From Pseudoalteromonas sp. MEBiC 03607 (GTDB lineage Bacteria > Pseudomonadota > Gammaproteobacteria > Enterobacterales > Alteromonadaceae): 64,000 bases of DNA. Below, in pieces: positions 36,685 to 45,154 of the stretch (position 1 is the stretch's first letter; the number at the start of each line of letters is the position of its first letter). The notes beneath the pieces are model-generated. The model had not been told where the DNA came from. It searched no databases and was given only the letters and a program-made list of their open reading frames with translations. The DNA is taken from positions 3,417,501 to 3,481,500 of the forward strand of contig NZ_SRRY01000001.1 in the NCBI RefSeq assembly GCF_004792295.1, written 5' to 3'. A program made the position numbers and the translations under genes.

Positions 36685-37422
36685 TTAGTGGTTACTTTGT
36701 GCTGTACGTAAGCTGCTTTGTGACACAGGGCGTGTCGTTAAGGTTACGCGGCGGTCAAACACGTTTTCTTCGTAGTTATTTGAATCAGCAACACTTTGCT
36801 GCTCACCAAAAGCGGTTGCGGTTAAGCGCGTATGAGGTACGCCTTGTTTAATTAAGTAGCTTTGCACAGCATTTACACGCTGTTTTGAAAGCATTAGATT
36901 AGCCAATTCATCACCACGTTGATCTGCAAAGCCATTTAAGTCGATAGCCAGATTTGGCTGGGCAATCAGTAACTGCGCGACTTTGTCGAGTTGATTAGCA
37001 AAATGCGGGGCTATTTCGCTAGAGCCGGTTTTAAACTGTACCGTCATCGCCAATAAGGTGTTTAATTGGGCTTGTAGTAACTGCTCTTTTTCGTCAGCCA
37101 ATAATTCAAGCTGCTCACTTAGGGCTGCGTTATCGGCAATCACTTGTTGGTAATCTGCGGTTTGCTCTTTCATTACAACTAATGCGTGGGCTTGTTCATC
37201 AATAGTGTTGTCTGCCGCTTCTTTTTCGCCAATTAAACCGCCAGCAAACGCGCCAACAAATGCGCCCACTGGGCCTCCTAACAAACCACCGACAACTGCG
37301 CCAGCACCTAAGCCAATGGCTGTTTCTTTTGGTGTTTCTTGCTTTGTTTTACTCGCAGCCTCTGCAAAAGGGGCTACAGATACAGCAGACGTAATAACAG
37401 CGGCAATAATTAATTTTTTCAT
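36685..37422 (-). CDS. pdsO: PdsO, OmpA-like protein of the sortase system
   Basis: 245 residues. Signal peptide (about 1-22, AEA cleavage), then a glycine-zipper region (about 36-70, GAVVGGLLGGPVGAFVGAF) that could insert in a membrane, a coiled coil (about 75-125) and an OmpA C-terminal peptidoglycan-binding domain (about 130-235) with LNGFADQRGDE and RVNAVQSYL motifs. PdsO is the sortase-associated OmpA-like protein of this system. It may anchor the machinery, or be the acceptor, at the cell wall. It is the first gene of the minus-strand unit pdsO-substrate-sortase and divergent from pdsR. Confidence 0.92.
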   Translation of the reverse strand: MKKLIIAAVITSAVSVAPFAEAASKTKQETPKETAIGLGAGAVVGGLLGGPVGAFVGAFAGGLIGEKEAADNTIDEQAHALVVMKEQTADYQQVIADNAALSEQLELLADEKEQLLQAQLNTLLAMTVQFKTGSSEIAPHFANQLDKVAQLLIAQPNLAIDLNGFADQRGDELANLMLSKQRVNAVQSYLIKQGVPHTRLTATAFGEQQSVADSNNYEENVFDRRVTLTTRPVSQSSLRTAQSNH

Positions 37423-37503
37423 GGTTTAATCCTTTTTCTACTTAATTGCTTGGCAACATTGGTTGATGTTGCGAACTTGGTATGGAGCTATTAAAACAAG
37501 TCG

Positions 37504-37608
37504 AAATGGCAATAAAGGGGATCAAAAAAGGCAAACTGCTGAGCAATTGTGGCAGAAAAATGGCAATCGCGTTTTTGCCAGTACGTAAGGCAAAAAATTA
37601 GGTATAGT
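37504..37608. promoter_or_regulatory. Phased GGCA repeats in the pdsO-pdsR promoter region
   Basis: GGCA occurs at 37508, 37530, 37551, 37562 and 37589, spaced 22, 21, 11 and 27 bp, plus one inverted copy (TGCC at 37576). AAATGGCAAT is repeated exactly at 37504 and 37558. A TATAGT at 37603-37608 could be the pdsR -10 box. OmpR-type regulators bind direct repeats at 11-bp phasing, so this is a candidate PdsR site. Confidence 0.5.
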
Positions 37609-37641
37609 TCGCTATAGAAAGAATTTAAGTAAGTATTAACA

Positions 37642-38331
37642 ATGAAGAAAATAGCAATCGTTGAAGATGAAACAGCAATCCGCGAAAACTACACAGAAAT
37701 GCTCAGCGCTCAGGGCTATCAGGTTGTAGGCTTTGCTGACAGAGCTAGTGCTGAACTGGCATTTAGTCAATCTTTACCCGATTTAGCCATTGTTGATATT
37801 GGCCTTGGCCATGAAGTGGATGGTGGTTTTTTACTTTGCCAAACATTACGCAGTCTTTCTAAAACCTTACCGATTATATTTTTAACGGCCCGCGATAGCG
37901 AAATTGATACCGTATGCGGCCTGCGCATGGGAGCCGACGATTACTTAACCAAAGACATCAGTATGGCGCACCTTGCTGCTCGCATTGGTGCCTTGTTTAG
38001 ACGCCTTGATGCCTTTGATCAACCCGCCGATCAAACCGCTCTTTTGCATCGCGGCCCGTTAAAGTTAGATACTCAGCGCATGCAGGTTTTTTGGCAAGAG
38101 CAACTGGTTGATTTAACTGTGACAGAATTTTGGATGGTACATTCACTTGCACAGCGTCCAGGCCATGTAAAAAGCCGCAACGAATTAATGAGTGATGCGA
38201 AAATTTATGTTGATGACAGCACTATTACTTCACACGTAAAACGCATTCGTAAAAAATTTATTGCTTTAGATGGTGCATTTGACTGCATTGATACCGTTTA
38301 CGGTATGGGTTATCGCTGGGAGCAAGCTTAA
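37642..38331 (+). CDS. pdsR: PdsR, response regulator of the dedicated sortase system
   Basis: 229 residues, OmpR/PhoB type. Receiver domain with acidic pair (VEDE), phosphoacceptor D52 (LAIVDIGLG) and switch Lys in DDYLTKD, then a winged-helix domain ending TVYGMGYRWE. It is the regulator dedicated to the sortase locus in the families described for this system. Its stop and the pdsS start share one base (TAATG). It probably acts on the pdsO promoter across the 219-nt divergent region. Confidence 0.94.
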   Translation: MKKIAIVEDETAIRENYTEMLSAQGYQVVGFADRASAELAFSQSLPDLAIVDIGLGHEVDGGFLLCQTLRSLSKTLPIIFLTARDSEIDTVCGLRMGADDYLTKDISMAHLAARIGALFRRLDAFDQPADQTALLHRGPLKLDTQRMQVFWQEQLVDLTVTEFWMVHSLAQRPGHVKSRNELMSDAKIYVDDSTITSHVKRIRKKFIALDGAFDCIDTVYGMGYRWEQA

Positions 38332-40457
38332 TGCTGCGTTTGGGGCTTAGAACTAAGTTTATTTTCTTATCCTGCTTTTTATTTTTATTGCCTTGGCTTG
38401 GCTATGAATATGTTTGGGAAATGGAAAAGTTCTTAAGGCAAGGGCAAGAAAAAACCTTAGTGGGCACCACCCGCGCACTTGCAACCGCATTACATGAGCG
38501 CCCTGCTTTGTTTGACTCGCAAACCAACTTTTTAGATCAAGTTGTAAAAGGCCGAGATTTATATGCCTATAACCTAAATAACCCGATTCAACTTGATGGT
38601 AAATTGTCGGAATGGCAGCCTTATCAAAGCTTATTTTGGCATTATGACAAGCGCTACTTACAGGGGTTAAGTAATGATCATCAAGATAGTGATCTAAGTT
38701 TTGATCACATGGTAGGCAAATACGAAAACTACCTTTATGCGGCATTTAAAGTCACTGATAGCTCACTGGTGTATCGTGCTAAAAATGTGCTTAGCTTTAC
38801 CCGTAATGATCACTTACAGATCATGTTAAAAACACCTGAAGGTGAATTTAAAAGTTATGTGGTGGCCGCCCGTCAAGATGGCTGGGTTAATGCCTTTGAT
38901 GCCACAACACAAGAGCCTGTCACTAAAATCCAAGGCTATTTTAAAAGCACCGACACAGGTTACAACATAGAGCTGCGTTTTCCGCTTTCGATGTTAGGTA
39001 ATAAGCTCGGTTTTGCTATTGAAGACTGGGATGAAGACAAGGTTGAGCCTCAGCTTATGTCGACTTCAAACCTGCAAAATCCCAATGATATCGGCTCTGT
39101 TTTGGTGCCTTCGCCAGAAATTAACCGTATTTTGAAAGGCATGGGCCACAGTGGTAGTCGAATTTGGGTCGTCGATAACCATCATCGTGTACTTGCGCAA
39201 TCAGGCTCAATTCATCATGCTGATGGCGTGTGGGCAGACGGCCTAAAAGAGGAGCCAGCAACAACCTGGTGGCAACGCTTTGAGCAAGATTACTTACACC
39301 CACTTTACTATAAAATTTTAACTCGCCCTGAAAATGAGTTTATTGATACCTTACATGATGTCGCAGCGATGCAAGGTACTCACATAGCCAGTGCTTTAAA
39401 TGGGAAACCCGCATCATCATGGCGCTTAACCCCAGATAACAAAGCCGTTATTTTATCGGCGGCCTACCCTATTTGGATCCAAGATAAAGTCATTGGTGCA
39501 GTAATCGCAGAAGAAACCACCAATGGCGTGCGCACCCTACGTAATAAATCGTTAGAGAAGCTCTTTAATGTCATTTTAGCGGTGATGCTTGTTGGCACTG
39601 TGACACTGTTCTTTTTTGCTTCAAGAATTTCTAGCCGTATTCGCCGCTTACGTGACAATGCCGAGCAAGCTATTGATGCTCAAGGGCGCATCACCGGCAA
39701 AATTACTTATGCCGATTCGAATGACGAAATTGGCGACCTTTCTCGCAGTTTTGCCAACATTGTTAGTCGCTTAAGTGGTTATACTGATTACTTAGAAAAT
39801 ATGTCATCGCGACTCTCCCATGAACTTCGTACACCAGTTGCTGTTGTGCGGTCATCGCTTGAAAACCTACAAATGCAGCCTCAATCTGAACTGAGTCAAA
39901 AATACCTCGACCGTGCCAGTGAAGGGGTTGAGCGGTTAGGTAAAATTATTACCACCATGAGTGAAGCAACGCGCCTTGAACAAAGTATTCAAAATGCCGA
40001 GGCAGAAGAGTTTGACCTGACCAAGGTGATCACCGGCTGCATGCAGGGCTATCAAATAACCTATGGTGAAAGTCTATTTACCTTGTCGCTTGATAAAGAG
40101 CCGTTAAATGTCAGCGGCGCACCAGAATTTATTGCGCAATTACTCGATAAGCTCATCAACAATGCACTTGAGTTTAAAACCCCGCAAAGCACAATTTCCG
40201 TGAGTTTAACCAAGCAAGATCAACACGCAGTACTAACAATTAGCAACCAAGGTCCTCTATTACCTGATGGATTAGTTGAACATATTTTCGACTCAATGGT
40301 CTCAGTGAGAAGTCAGCAACATCAGCAGCAGCCCCACTTGGGTTTAGGTCTTTATATTGTAAGGCTTATTTGCGATTACCATCACGGTAAAGTATTAGCA
40401 GAAAATTTAGATGATGGCACAGGTGTTGTGTTTACTGTGGAACTGCCTATTAAATAA
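38331..40457 (+). CDS. pdsS: PdsS, sensor kinase of the dedicated sortase system
   Basis: 708 residues. TM1 (about 10-26), a very large periplasmic region (about 30-408), TM2 (about 411-431), HAMP, HisKA with H497 (MSSRLSHELRTPVAVV) and HATPase with N and G boxes ending GLGLYIV. Within the periplasmic region, residues about 86-245 (LDGKLSEW, YLYAAFKVTD, NDHLQIMLK, YNIELRFPLSMLG, LGFAIEDWDED) look like a CBM9/DOMON-type carbohydrate-binding sandwich, which suggests a glycan or envelope-sugar signal. A second sensor lobe follows. It phosphorylates PdsR. Confidence 0.93.
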   Translation: MLRLGLRTKFIFLSCFLFLLPWLGYEYVWEMEKFLRQGQEKTLVGTTRALATALHERPALFDSQTNFLDQVVKGRDLYAYNLNNPIQLDGKLSEWQPYQSLFWHYDKRYLQGLSNDHQDSDLSFDHMVGKYENYLYAAFKVTDSSLVYRAKNVLSFTRNDHLQIMLKTPEGEFKSYVVAARQDGWVNAFDATTQEPVTKIQGYFKSTDTGYNIELRFPLSMLGNKLGFAIEDWDEDKVEPQLMSTSNLQNPNDIGSVLVPSPEINRILKGMGHSGSRIWVVDNHHRVLAQSGSIHHADGVWADGLKEEPATTWWQRFEQDYLHPLYYKILTRPENEFIDTLHDVAAMQGTHIASALNGKPASSWRLTPDNKAVILSAAYPIWIQDKVIGAVIAEETTNGVRTLRNKSLEKLFNVILAVMLVGTVTLFFFASRISSRIRRLRDNAEQAIDAQGRITGKITYADSNDEIGDLSRSFANIVSRLSGYTDYLENMSSRLSHELRTPVAVVRSSLENLQMQPQSELSQKYLDRASEGVERLGKIITTMSEATRLEQSIQNAEAEEFDLTKVITGCMQGYQITYGESLFTLSLDKEPLNVSGAPEFIAQLLDKLINNALEFKTPQSTISVSLTKQDQHAVLTISNQGPLLPDGLVEHIFDSMVSVRSQQHQQQPHLGLGLYIVRLICDYHHGKVLAENLDDGTGVVFTVELPIK

Positions 40458-40569
40458 GCACATTTGCGTTACATATGATTACAGTTTAGTGGCGCGATAT
40501 TCACCGATAATTCAGATTACAGGACGTAATATTTGTAATACAAAAGGCAAATTATTTTTGGAGGGCATC

Positions 40570-40740
40570 ATGCGATCTGGATTACAACGTGAAGAGATTG
40601 AGTTCATTATGGGGCTATTTAGCTATAATGAAACAACCGATAAACCAGCGGCTCCAAAAAAGCAGCCTGTAAAAGCTGACACCAAAAAAGTTGATACAGC
40701 GCAATATAAAGCAAACTACAAAGCAACTTATTTGACCTAG
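40570..40740 (+). CDS. Small unknown protein with Lys/Ala-rich tail
   Basis: 56 residues from the ATG at 40570, which follows GGAGG at a good distance; longer upstream readings are inside or beside pdsS and unconserved. The N-terminal half (MRSGLQREEIEFIMGLFSYN) looks like a short folded helix; the rest is polar and repeats Lys-Pro-Val-Lys-Ala and Tyr-Lys-Ala motifs. No family recognised. It follows pdsS by 112 nt on the same strand, but membership in the sortase system is not established. Confidence 0.6.
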   Translation: MRSGLQREEIEFIMGLFSYNETTDKPAAPKKQPVKADTKKVDTAQYKANYKATYLT

Positions 40741-40752
40741 CTAAGGGTAGCT

Positions 40753-40793
40753 CATTACAATGGCGCACCTTTGGAATATAACGCCTTGTAATG
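40753..40793 (+). promoter_or_regulatory. Stem-loop that includes the start codon of the next gene
   Basis: CATTACAA-T-GGCG (40753-40765) pairs with CGCC-TTGTAATG (40782-40793), 12 bp with one bulged T. The ATG of the gene at 40791 is the last base triplet of the stem, and its GGAA ribosome-binding site lies in the 16-nt loop. Translation could be controlled by opening of this stem. Confidence 0.5.
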
Positions 40794-41000
40794 AAAAAAC
40801 ACTCACCTAAAAAAGAACTGATTTTACTGCCCGTTTTGTTCGTGGCTATTTTACTTTGTGTTGCAGGTCACTTCCTACTTCAGCCTAACTATCAAGACAG
40901 CCATACCGTTGAGTATTTACTCGCTGCACTGCCATTTGCCTTGTTTGGATTGGTGATTATCGCCTTTAAAGTTGCCAGTAAAAACGATAACCAAGAATAG
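40791..41000 (+). CDS. Small two-helix inner-membrane protein
   Basis: 69 residues: a basic start (MKKHSPKKE), helix 1 (about 10-30), a short polar loop, helix 2 (about 41-61) and a charged tail. Positive charges at both ends predict both termini in the cytoplasm. No family recognised. Its start codon is embedded in a stem-loop. It ends 1 nt before the convergent DUF1543 stop. Confidence 0.65.
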   Translation: MKKHSPKKELILLPVLFVAILLCVAGHFLLQPNYQDSHTVEYLLAALPFALFGLVIIAFKVASKNDNQE

Positions 41001-41001
41001 T

Positions 41002-41502
41002 TTATAGCACGTGATAGCCAAACCAATCGGGCTTCATTGCTTGTGCTTGCCCGCTTGGCGTTAATTTGATTGATAAGTTGCTATCTAACAAATCAATCGC
41101 AAAACAATCGTCTACATCATGTAAATCATCTTTATGTAGATGAGTCATTCCAGCCAATAAAGACTCTTTAGCGCGTTGTTTAGCTTCTTCACTGCTACGC
41201 GCAACATACAATGCAAAATCATGTTGCTCAGCAAGACTATCAGCTCGATAGGCACCTAAATTTACAAAGTATAGTTTTTCAGCTTGGTGATGCTGGGTAT
41301 CAACCACTTCGACCTGATAGCCATCAATATGCTGAATTTGCATATAGCTATCCATGTGCACATTGCTTTTATCACCCACCCATTGTGCTTTAAGTTTTGA
41401 ATAGGTTTTTTCAATGTTATCGCCTACGACAAATCGAACGTCGTGCATTTCAATGTGGCAACCTTGAATACGACCGCCCAGATAGACTAAAAAAAGCGCC
41501 AT
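41002..41502 (-). CDS. DUF1543 domain protein
   Basis: 166 residues. The N-terminal pattern LGGRIQGCHIEMHDVRFVVG and the middle LYFVNLGAYR and HKDDLHDVDD segments match my knowledge of the DUF1543 family, small cytoplasmic proteins of unknown function. No catalytic motif can be assigned, though the His and Asp residues are conserved in that family and might bind a metal. It lies 8 nt downstream of the sigma-54 regulator gene on the same strand, so it may be the last gene of that operon. Confidence 0.8.
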   Translation of the reverse strand: MALFLVYLGGRIQGCHIEMHDVRFVVGDNIEKTYSKLKAQWVGDKSNVHMDSYMQIQHIDGYQVEVVDTQHHQAEKLYFVNLGAYRADSLAEQHDFALYVARSSEEAKQRAKESLLAGMTHLHKDDLHDVDDCFAIDLLDSNLSIKLTPSGQAQAMKPDWFGYHVL

Positions 41503-41510
41503 GTTTTTCC

Positions 41511-42854
41511 TTATATTAAGCTTTCAACATTAATGTTGTGCTTTTTAATTAATTTATAAAAATCTGAGCGATTACGTTTCGCAAGTTTTGCGGCTTCGGC
41601 AACATTACCTGCTGACATCTTCAGCGTATTAATTAAATAATCTCGCTCAAATTCTTTTTTTGCATCATTTAACGAAAGCGGTTCAGCAATACTAATATTA
41701 CTGTTTAATGCACTCTCTACCAACTGAGCTGCAATCACTTTACCCGGTGTAAGAGCTACTACCTGCTCTATCACATTCTGTAATTGACGAATATTACCCG
41801 GCCAGTCATAGCGAACCAGTGCATGCATCGCATCGTTGGCAAACTGCTTTTGCTCTTGCCCCATACGTTTAGCAATAAGACCTGCAAAATGCTGTGCTAG
41901 CAAACTAATATCTTCTCGGCGTTCACAAAGCGGAGGCAGTTTTAAGTTCACCACGTTTAATCGGTAATATAAATCTTCTCGGAACTGCTGATTATTGATT
42001 GCCTCTGGGAGGTTCTTATGGGTCGCCGACACCACACGCACATCAATTGGGATCTCTTCTTGAAAGCCCACAGGACGAATCGTTTTCTCTTGTAAAACCC
42101 TCAGCAGTTTTACTTGTAAATTTAGCGGCATATCACCAATTTCGTCTAGAAAAAGGGTACCACCTTGTGCTTGTTGAAACAAACCTTGATGATCTTTGAC
42201 TGCACCTGTAAACGCGCCTTTTTTATGCCCAAATAATTCAGACTCTAAAAGCTCCCCCGGCACAGCACCGCAGTTAATTGCCACAAATGGCCCGTCACTA
42301 ACATGGCTGTGTTGATGTATTGCTTGTGCAAGCAACTCTTTACCTGTGCCGCTGGCACCAGAGATCAACACATTCACTTGCGTTGGACCAAGCAATTTAA
42401 CTTGCTCAAGTAAATGCAACATCGCCCCGCTACGGGTGACAATATTAGTTTGTGTCGGTGTTTCATCGCCGTGTACACCATGAATTTCGATAGCTTTAGC
42501 AAGGCTGTCGAACAGCTCATCTTTATCTACAGGCTTGGTAATAAAAGCAAATATACCTTGTTTAGTTGCCTCAACTGCATCAGGTATCGAACCATGTGCT
42601 GTCATCATAATCACCGGCATTGAAGGATAACGACTTTGTAGCTGACGGTGCAAAGCCATGCCGTCCATTTCATCCATTCTTAAGTCGGTGATCACCGCAT
42701 CATAAGTTTGATTTTTTAACGCTTGTAACGCCTCAATACCACTTTCGACTGTGCTTACCTGATAGCCTTTAGATTCAATCCGAATAGCCAGTAATTTTAA
42801 TAAGCTGGCATCATCATCAACTAATAAAACCCGTGGTTTTGTTTCTTCACTCAT
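41511..42854 (-). CDS. glrR: Sigma-54-dependent response regulator, GlrR-like
   Basis: 447 residues. Receiver domain (about 8-120) with D57 (AVITDLRMDEMDG), AAA+ domain with Walker A GASGTGKE and the sigma-54-contacting GAFTGA loop (in HKKGAFTGAVK), and a C-terminal Fis-type helix-turn-helix (NVAEAAKLAKRNRSDFYKL). E. coli GlrR (QseF) activates glmY with sigma-54. Order and partners (kinase, lipoprotein, regulator) match glrK-qseG-glrR. Two nt separate it from the lipoprotein gene. A -24/-12 promoter lies in the region upstream of the kinase, pointing to the EF-hand cluster. Confidence 0.92.
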   Translation of the reverse strand: MSEETKPRVLLVDDDASLLKLLAIRIESKGYQVSTVESGIEALQALKNQTYDAVITDLRMDEMDGMALHRQLQSRYPSMPVIMMTAHGSIPDAVEATKQGIFAFITKPVDKDELFDSLAKAIEIHGVHGDETPTQTNIVTRSGAMLHLLEQVKLLGPTQVNVLISGASGTGKELLAQAIHQHSHVSDGPFVAINCGAVPGELLESELFGHKKGAFTGAVKDHQGLFQQAQGGTLFLDEIGDMPLNLQVKLLRVLQEKTIRPVGFQEEIPIDVRVVSATHKNLPEAINNQQFREDLYYRLNVVNLKLPPLCERREDISLLAQHFAGLIAKRMGQEQKQFANDAMHALVRYDWPGNIRQLQNVIEQVVALTPGKVIAAQLVESALNSNISIAEPLSLNDAKKEFERDYLINTLKMSAGNVAEAAKLAKRNRSDFYKLIKKHNINVESLI

Positions 42855-42856
42855 GA

Positions 42857-43384
42857 TTACTGCTCCTTGGTTTCTTCACGTAGCAGAAGTTGTTGTTCGA
42901 TAGTCGCAAGCGACGACAAGGTTTTTTCCATTTCATCACTTAGCGCTTGCTTTGCTTGTTTTGCTGCTAAGCTTTGCTGTAAATGTTGCTTTTGCAACCA
43001 AAGATACTGCTTTATATCGTCAGGCCAGTAATAGGCGTGATCGCTTTTTTCAAGTTGAGCAAGTGCTTTTTCAGGTTCTGTAGCACTTAACAAACATATT
43101 GATTTAAAAAGGCTTTTCAATTCATTCTCACCGAAAAAATTTAGCTTTGACGTACTAGCTTTATAACCACCACACTGTGCTGCATGCCAAGCAATCACAG
43201 TACTTGCTGGCGGGTAGTTTGGCTCGCTTTTCGGGCGCGGTTTAGGATTAGGTTTTCCTTGCGATGCGACCTGATTATTTTCTGTCTTCACCTCTGTTAC
43301 GGGCTTCTTTTGCGTTAATGTACAGCCCGTGATAAGCATCGAGCATGCAATGAGGATAAAACTGGCTTTATGTGCTAAGCCCAT
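42857..43384 (-). CDS. QseG-like lipoprotein
   Basis: 175 residues with lipobox LITGC (lipidation at C21), a Lys/Pro-rich linker (KPNPKPRPKSEP) and a helical C-terminal half rich in Leu, Gln and Lys. It sits between the GlrK-like kinase and the GlrR-like regulator, as QseG does in E. coli, where it is an outer-membrane lipoprotein that contacts the kinase and senses envelope state. Sequence identity is likely low, so the call is from position and architecture. It overlaps neither gene; the gaps are 1 and 2 nt. Confidence 0.75.
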   Translation of the reverse strand: MGLAHKASFILIACSMLITGCTLTQKKPVTEVKTENNQVASQGKPNPKPRPKSEPNYPPASTVIAWHAAQCGGYKASTSKLNFFGENELKSLFKSICLLSATEPEKALAQLEKSDHAYYWPDDIKQYLWLQKQHLQQSLAAKQAKQALSDEMEKTLSSLATIEQQLLLREETKEQ

Positions 43385-43385
43385 G

Positions 43386-44843
43386 TCAGTAAACTCCTTC
43401 GGTTAATTGAATTGGTAATTCGGCGGTAAAAACACACCCTTGAGGTTCATTATCTGTAATAGAGAGTTTGCCATTTAATTGCTCTACGGTTTCTTTAACA
43501 ATTGTGAGACCTAAGCCACTGCCCATCTCGCTCTGCTGTTTTGCATTTTTGCCTTGATAAAACGCACCAAATACCGCGGCCTTTTCGGAATCATCAATTC
43601 CATGTCCTTGATCAATAACACTGATAATAAGTTTGCCATGTTTGAAATTCGCTTTAATCGTGACACAGCCTTGTTCAGGCGAAAACTTGATTGCATTAGA
43701 AGTGAGTTGGATCAAGATCATTTCTAGTAACTCAATTGAAATATAAAGTGCTTTTTTAGGCAGCTCATCAACCCATAACAGTGATTGTTCACGTGCAACT
43801 AGACGATGTTCAAAGTGACGCTCAATCTTATCTTTTATGGCGGCAAAACTAAGCTCAGTTACTGTCTCTTTACTAGTACGAATCGCATTATAACTAAGTA
43901 AACTTTCTATCATTGCTCTAAGTCGCACCATGCTTTGGGTGATTAGCTCAAGGACTGCTTTTTGTTCATCATTAATAGGGCCAACAATTTCATCTGTTAA
44001 TAGATCAGTTCCTTCAACCATTGAAGCAAGTGGGGTCTTTAATTCATGAGTTACATGACGCAAAAACGTATCTTTTTGCTGCTCCAACATATACAGCTGA
44101 GCTTGAACCCATTCTAGTTTGTTGCCAAGTTCAACTAACTCAGACGAGCCTCGGACATTTATTTTTTGCTGCCAATGGCCTTGACCTAGCTTATCAATCA
44201 CGCTCGTTAGCTCTCGTAAACGACCACTGATCCGCCATAAAAACCCTCCGCCTACGAGTAGAGTCAAAGGAATAAGTGCTACTAACCAGTTAATAAAAGA
44301 TGTTTGCAATGCTTTTAATTGTTGCTGGTTTTTAGTTATACGTAATTCGTTTTGCTCTCTAAGCCAATTGGTTTGCTCACTAATTAACTTACTTGCGGGG
44401 GCAAATAACTCACCATCTTGCTTTTGTTCAAATAAAAGATGCTGCTGTGCAAATTGCAGAACCTCAGCTAATTGACGCCACTGCAAAATATAATCAGCCG
44501 TAGGACTTAAAAAGATCAGTTCATCAATACGCTGAATTGATGAACTCCACTTATTTTCAATTAATGTATCTAAAGATTCACTCTTGAGTACCCAATTTTG
44601 CCGCGTTGCTCTTTCAAGGCTATTTAAGTCTTGCTTTAAATTGTTAAATACCTTAGTGATTTCATCATTATCACCCACAATTTCTTGCGTAACAGCCAGC
44701 TGTTTATTCAGTGCGTTTAAAAACAAAATCACCACTAAACACAATGGTAATAAGGAAAGTAAAATACTACATACAAACTGACCAATTAGGCTTGGTCGCC
44801 AGCTTAAACACTGTTTGCACTTAATTACTATGCTACTTTGCAT
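43386..44843 (-). CDS. glrK: Sensor histidine kinase, GlrK-like
   Basis: 485 residues using the ATG at 44843 (MQSSIVIKCKQC), which has a GAGGG ribosome-binding site about 7 nt upstream; in-frame ATGs lie at 44855 and 44870 but lack one. TM1 and TM2 bracket a periplasmic helical domain of about 130 residues. HAMP, HisKA (FLRHVTHELKTPLASM) and HATPase with GSGLGLTIV follow. E. coli GlrK (QseE) phosphorylates GlrR. First gene of the kinase-lipoprotein-regulator-DUF1543 unit, divergent from the EF-hand cluster. Confidence 0.9.
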   Translation of the reverse strand: MQSSIVIKCKQCLSWRPSLIGQFVCSILLSLLPLCLVVILFLNALNKQLAVTQEIVGDNDEITKVFNNLKQDLNSLERATRQNWVLKSESLDTLIENKWSSSIQRIDELIFLSPTADYILQWRQLAEVLQFAQQHLLFEQKQDGELFAPASKLISEQTNWLREQNELRITKNQQQLKALQTSFINWLVALIPLTLLVGGGFLWRISGRLRELTSVIDKLGQGHWQQKINVRGSSELVELGNKLEWVQAQLYMLEQQKDTFLRHVTHELKTPLASMVEGTDLLTDEIVGPINDEQKAVLELITQSMVRLRAMIESLLSYNAIRTSKETVTELSFAAIKDKIERHFEHRLVAREQSLLWVDELPKKALYISIELLEMILIQLTSNAIKFSPEQGCVTIKANFKHGKLIISVIDQGHGIDDSEKAAVFGAFYQGKNAKQQSEMGSGLGLTIVKETVEQLNGKLSITDNEPQGCVFTAELPIQLTEGVY

Positions 44844-44949
44844 ACTTACCCTCATAAGAAACGCTGGCATTCATTATTCGTGAATGAACTTAGACACTCG
44901 CTGAATCCGAACTGAAAAAAGACAACTTACTGCCTAAATCAGGCGCAAC

Positions 44950-44965
44950 GTTGCTATTTTGCAAC
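44950..44965. promoter_or_regulatory. Candidate activator site upstream of the sigma-54 promoter
   Basis: GTTGC-N6-GCAAC, a perfect inverted repeat about 140-155 bp upstream of the -24 element. A related ACGTTGCA half-site lies at 45013-45020. The distance is typical of upstream activating sites for sigma-54 regulators. Confidence 0.4.
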
Positions 44966-45103
44966 AACACAACCAATTGAAAATTAAGATAAAAAAATAA
45001 AAACCAATAATTACGTTGCAAAAAAGACACATTACTCTGTAACTATTTCGTACCCAATAACAGTAAAATAACATAAATTATTGATAAAAAAGAAGAATAA
45101 AAG

Positions 45104-45120
45104 TTGGCACTGTTATTGTA
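45104..45120 (+). promoter_or_regulatory. Sigma-54 promoter of the EF-hand cluster
   Basis: TTGGCAC-TGTTA-TTGTA. The -24 GG (45106-45107) and the -12 GT (45118-45119) are 12 bp apart, the exact sigma-54 spacing. The predicted transcription start is about 45131, 24 nt before the first EF-hand ATG. The -12 element has GT instead of GC. Confidence 0.75.
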
Positions 45121-45154
45121 TTAGCACTTACAAATAAGTTTATTAGGACAGCAA

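Noticed and set aside
44871..45103. Sigma-54 promoter for the glrK side
   Set aside because: No TGGCAC-N5-TTGC pattern is present on the minus strand of the divergent region.
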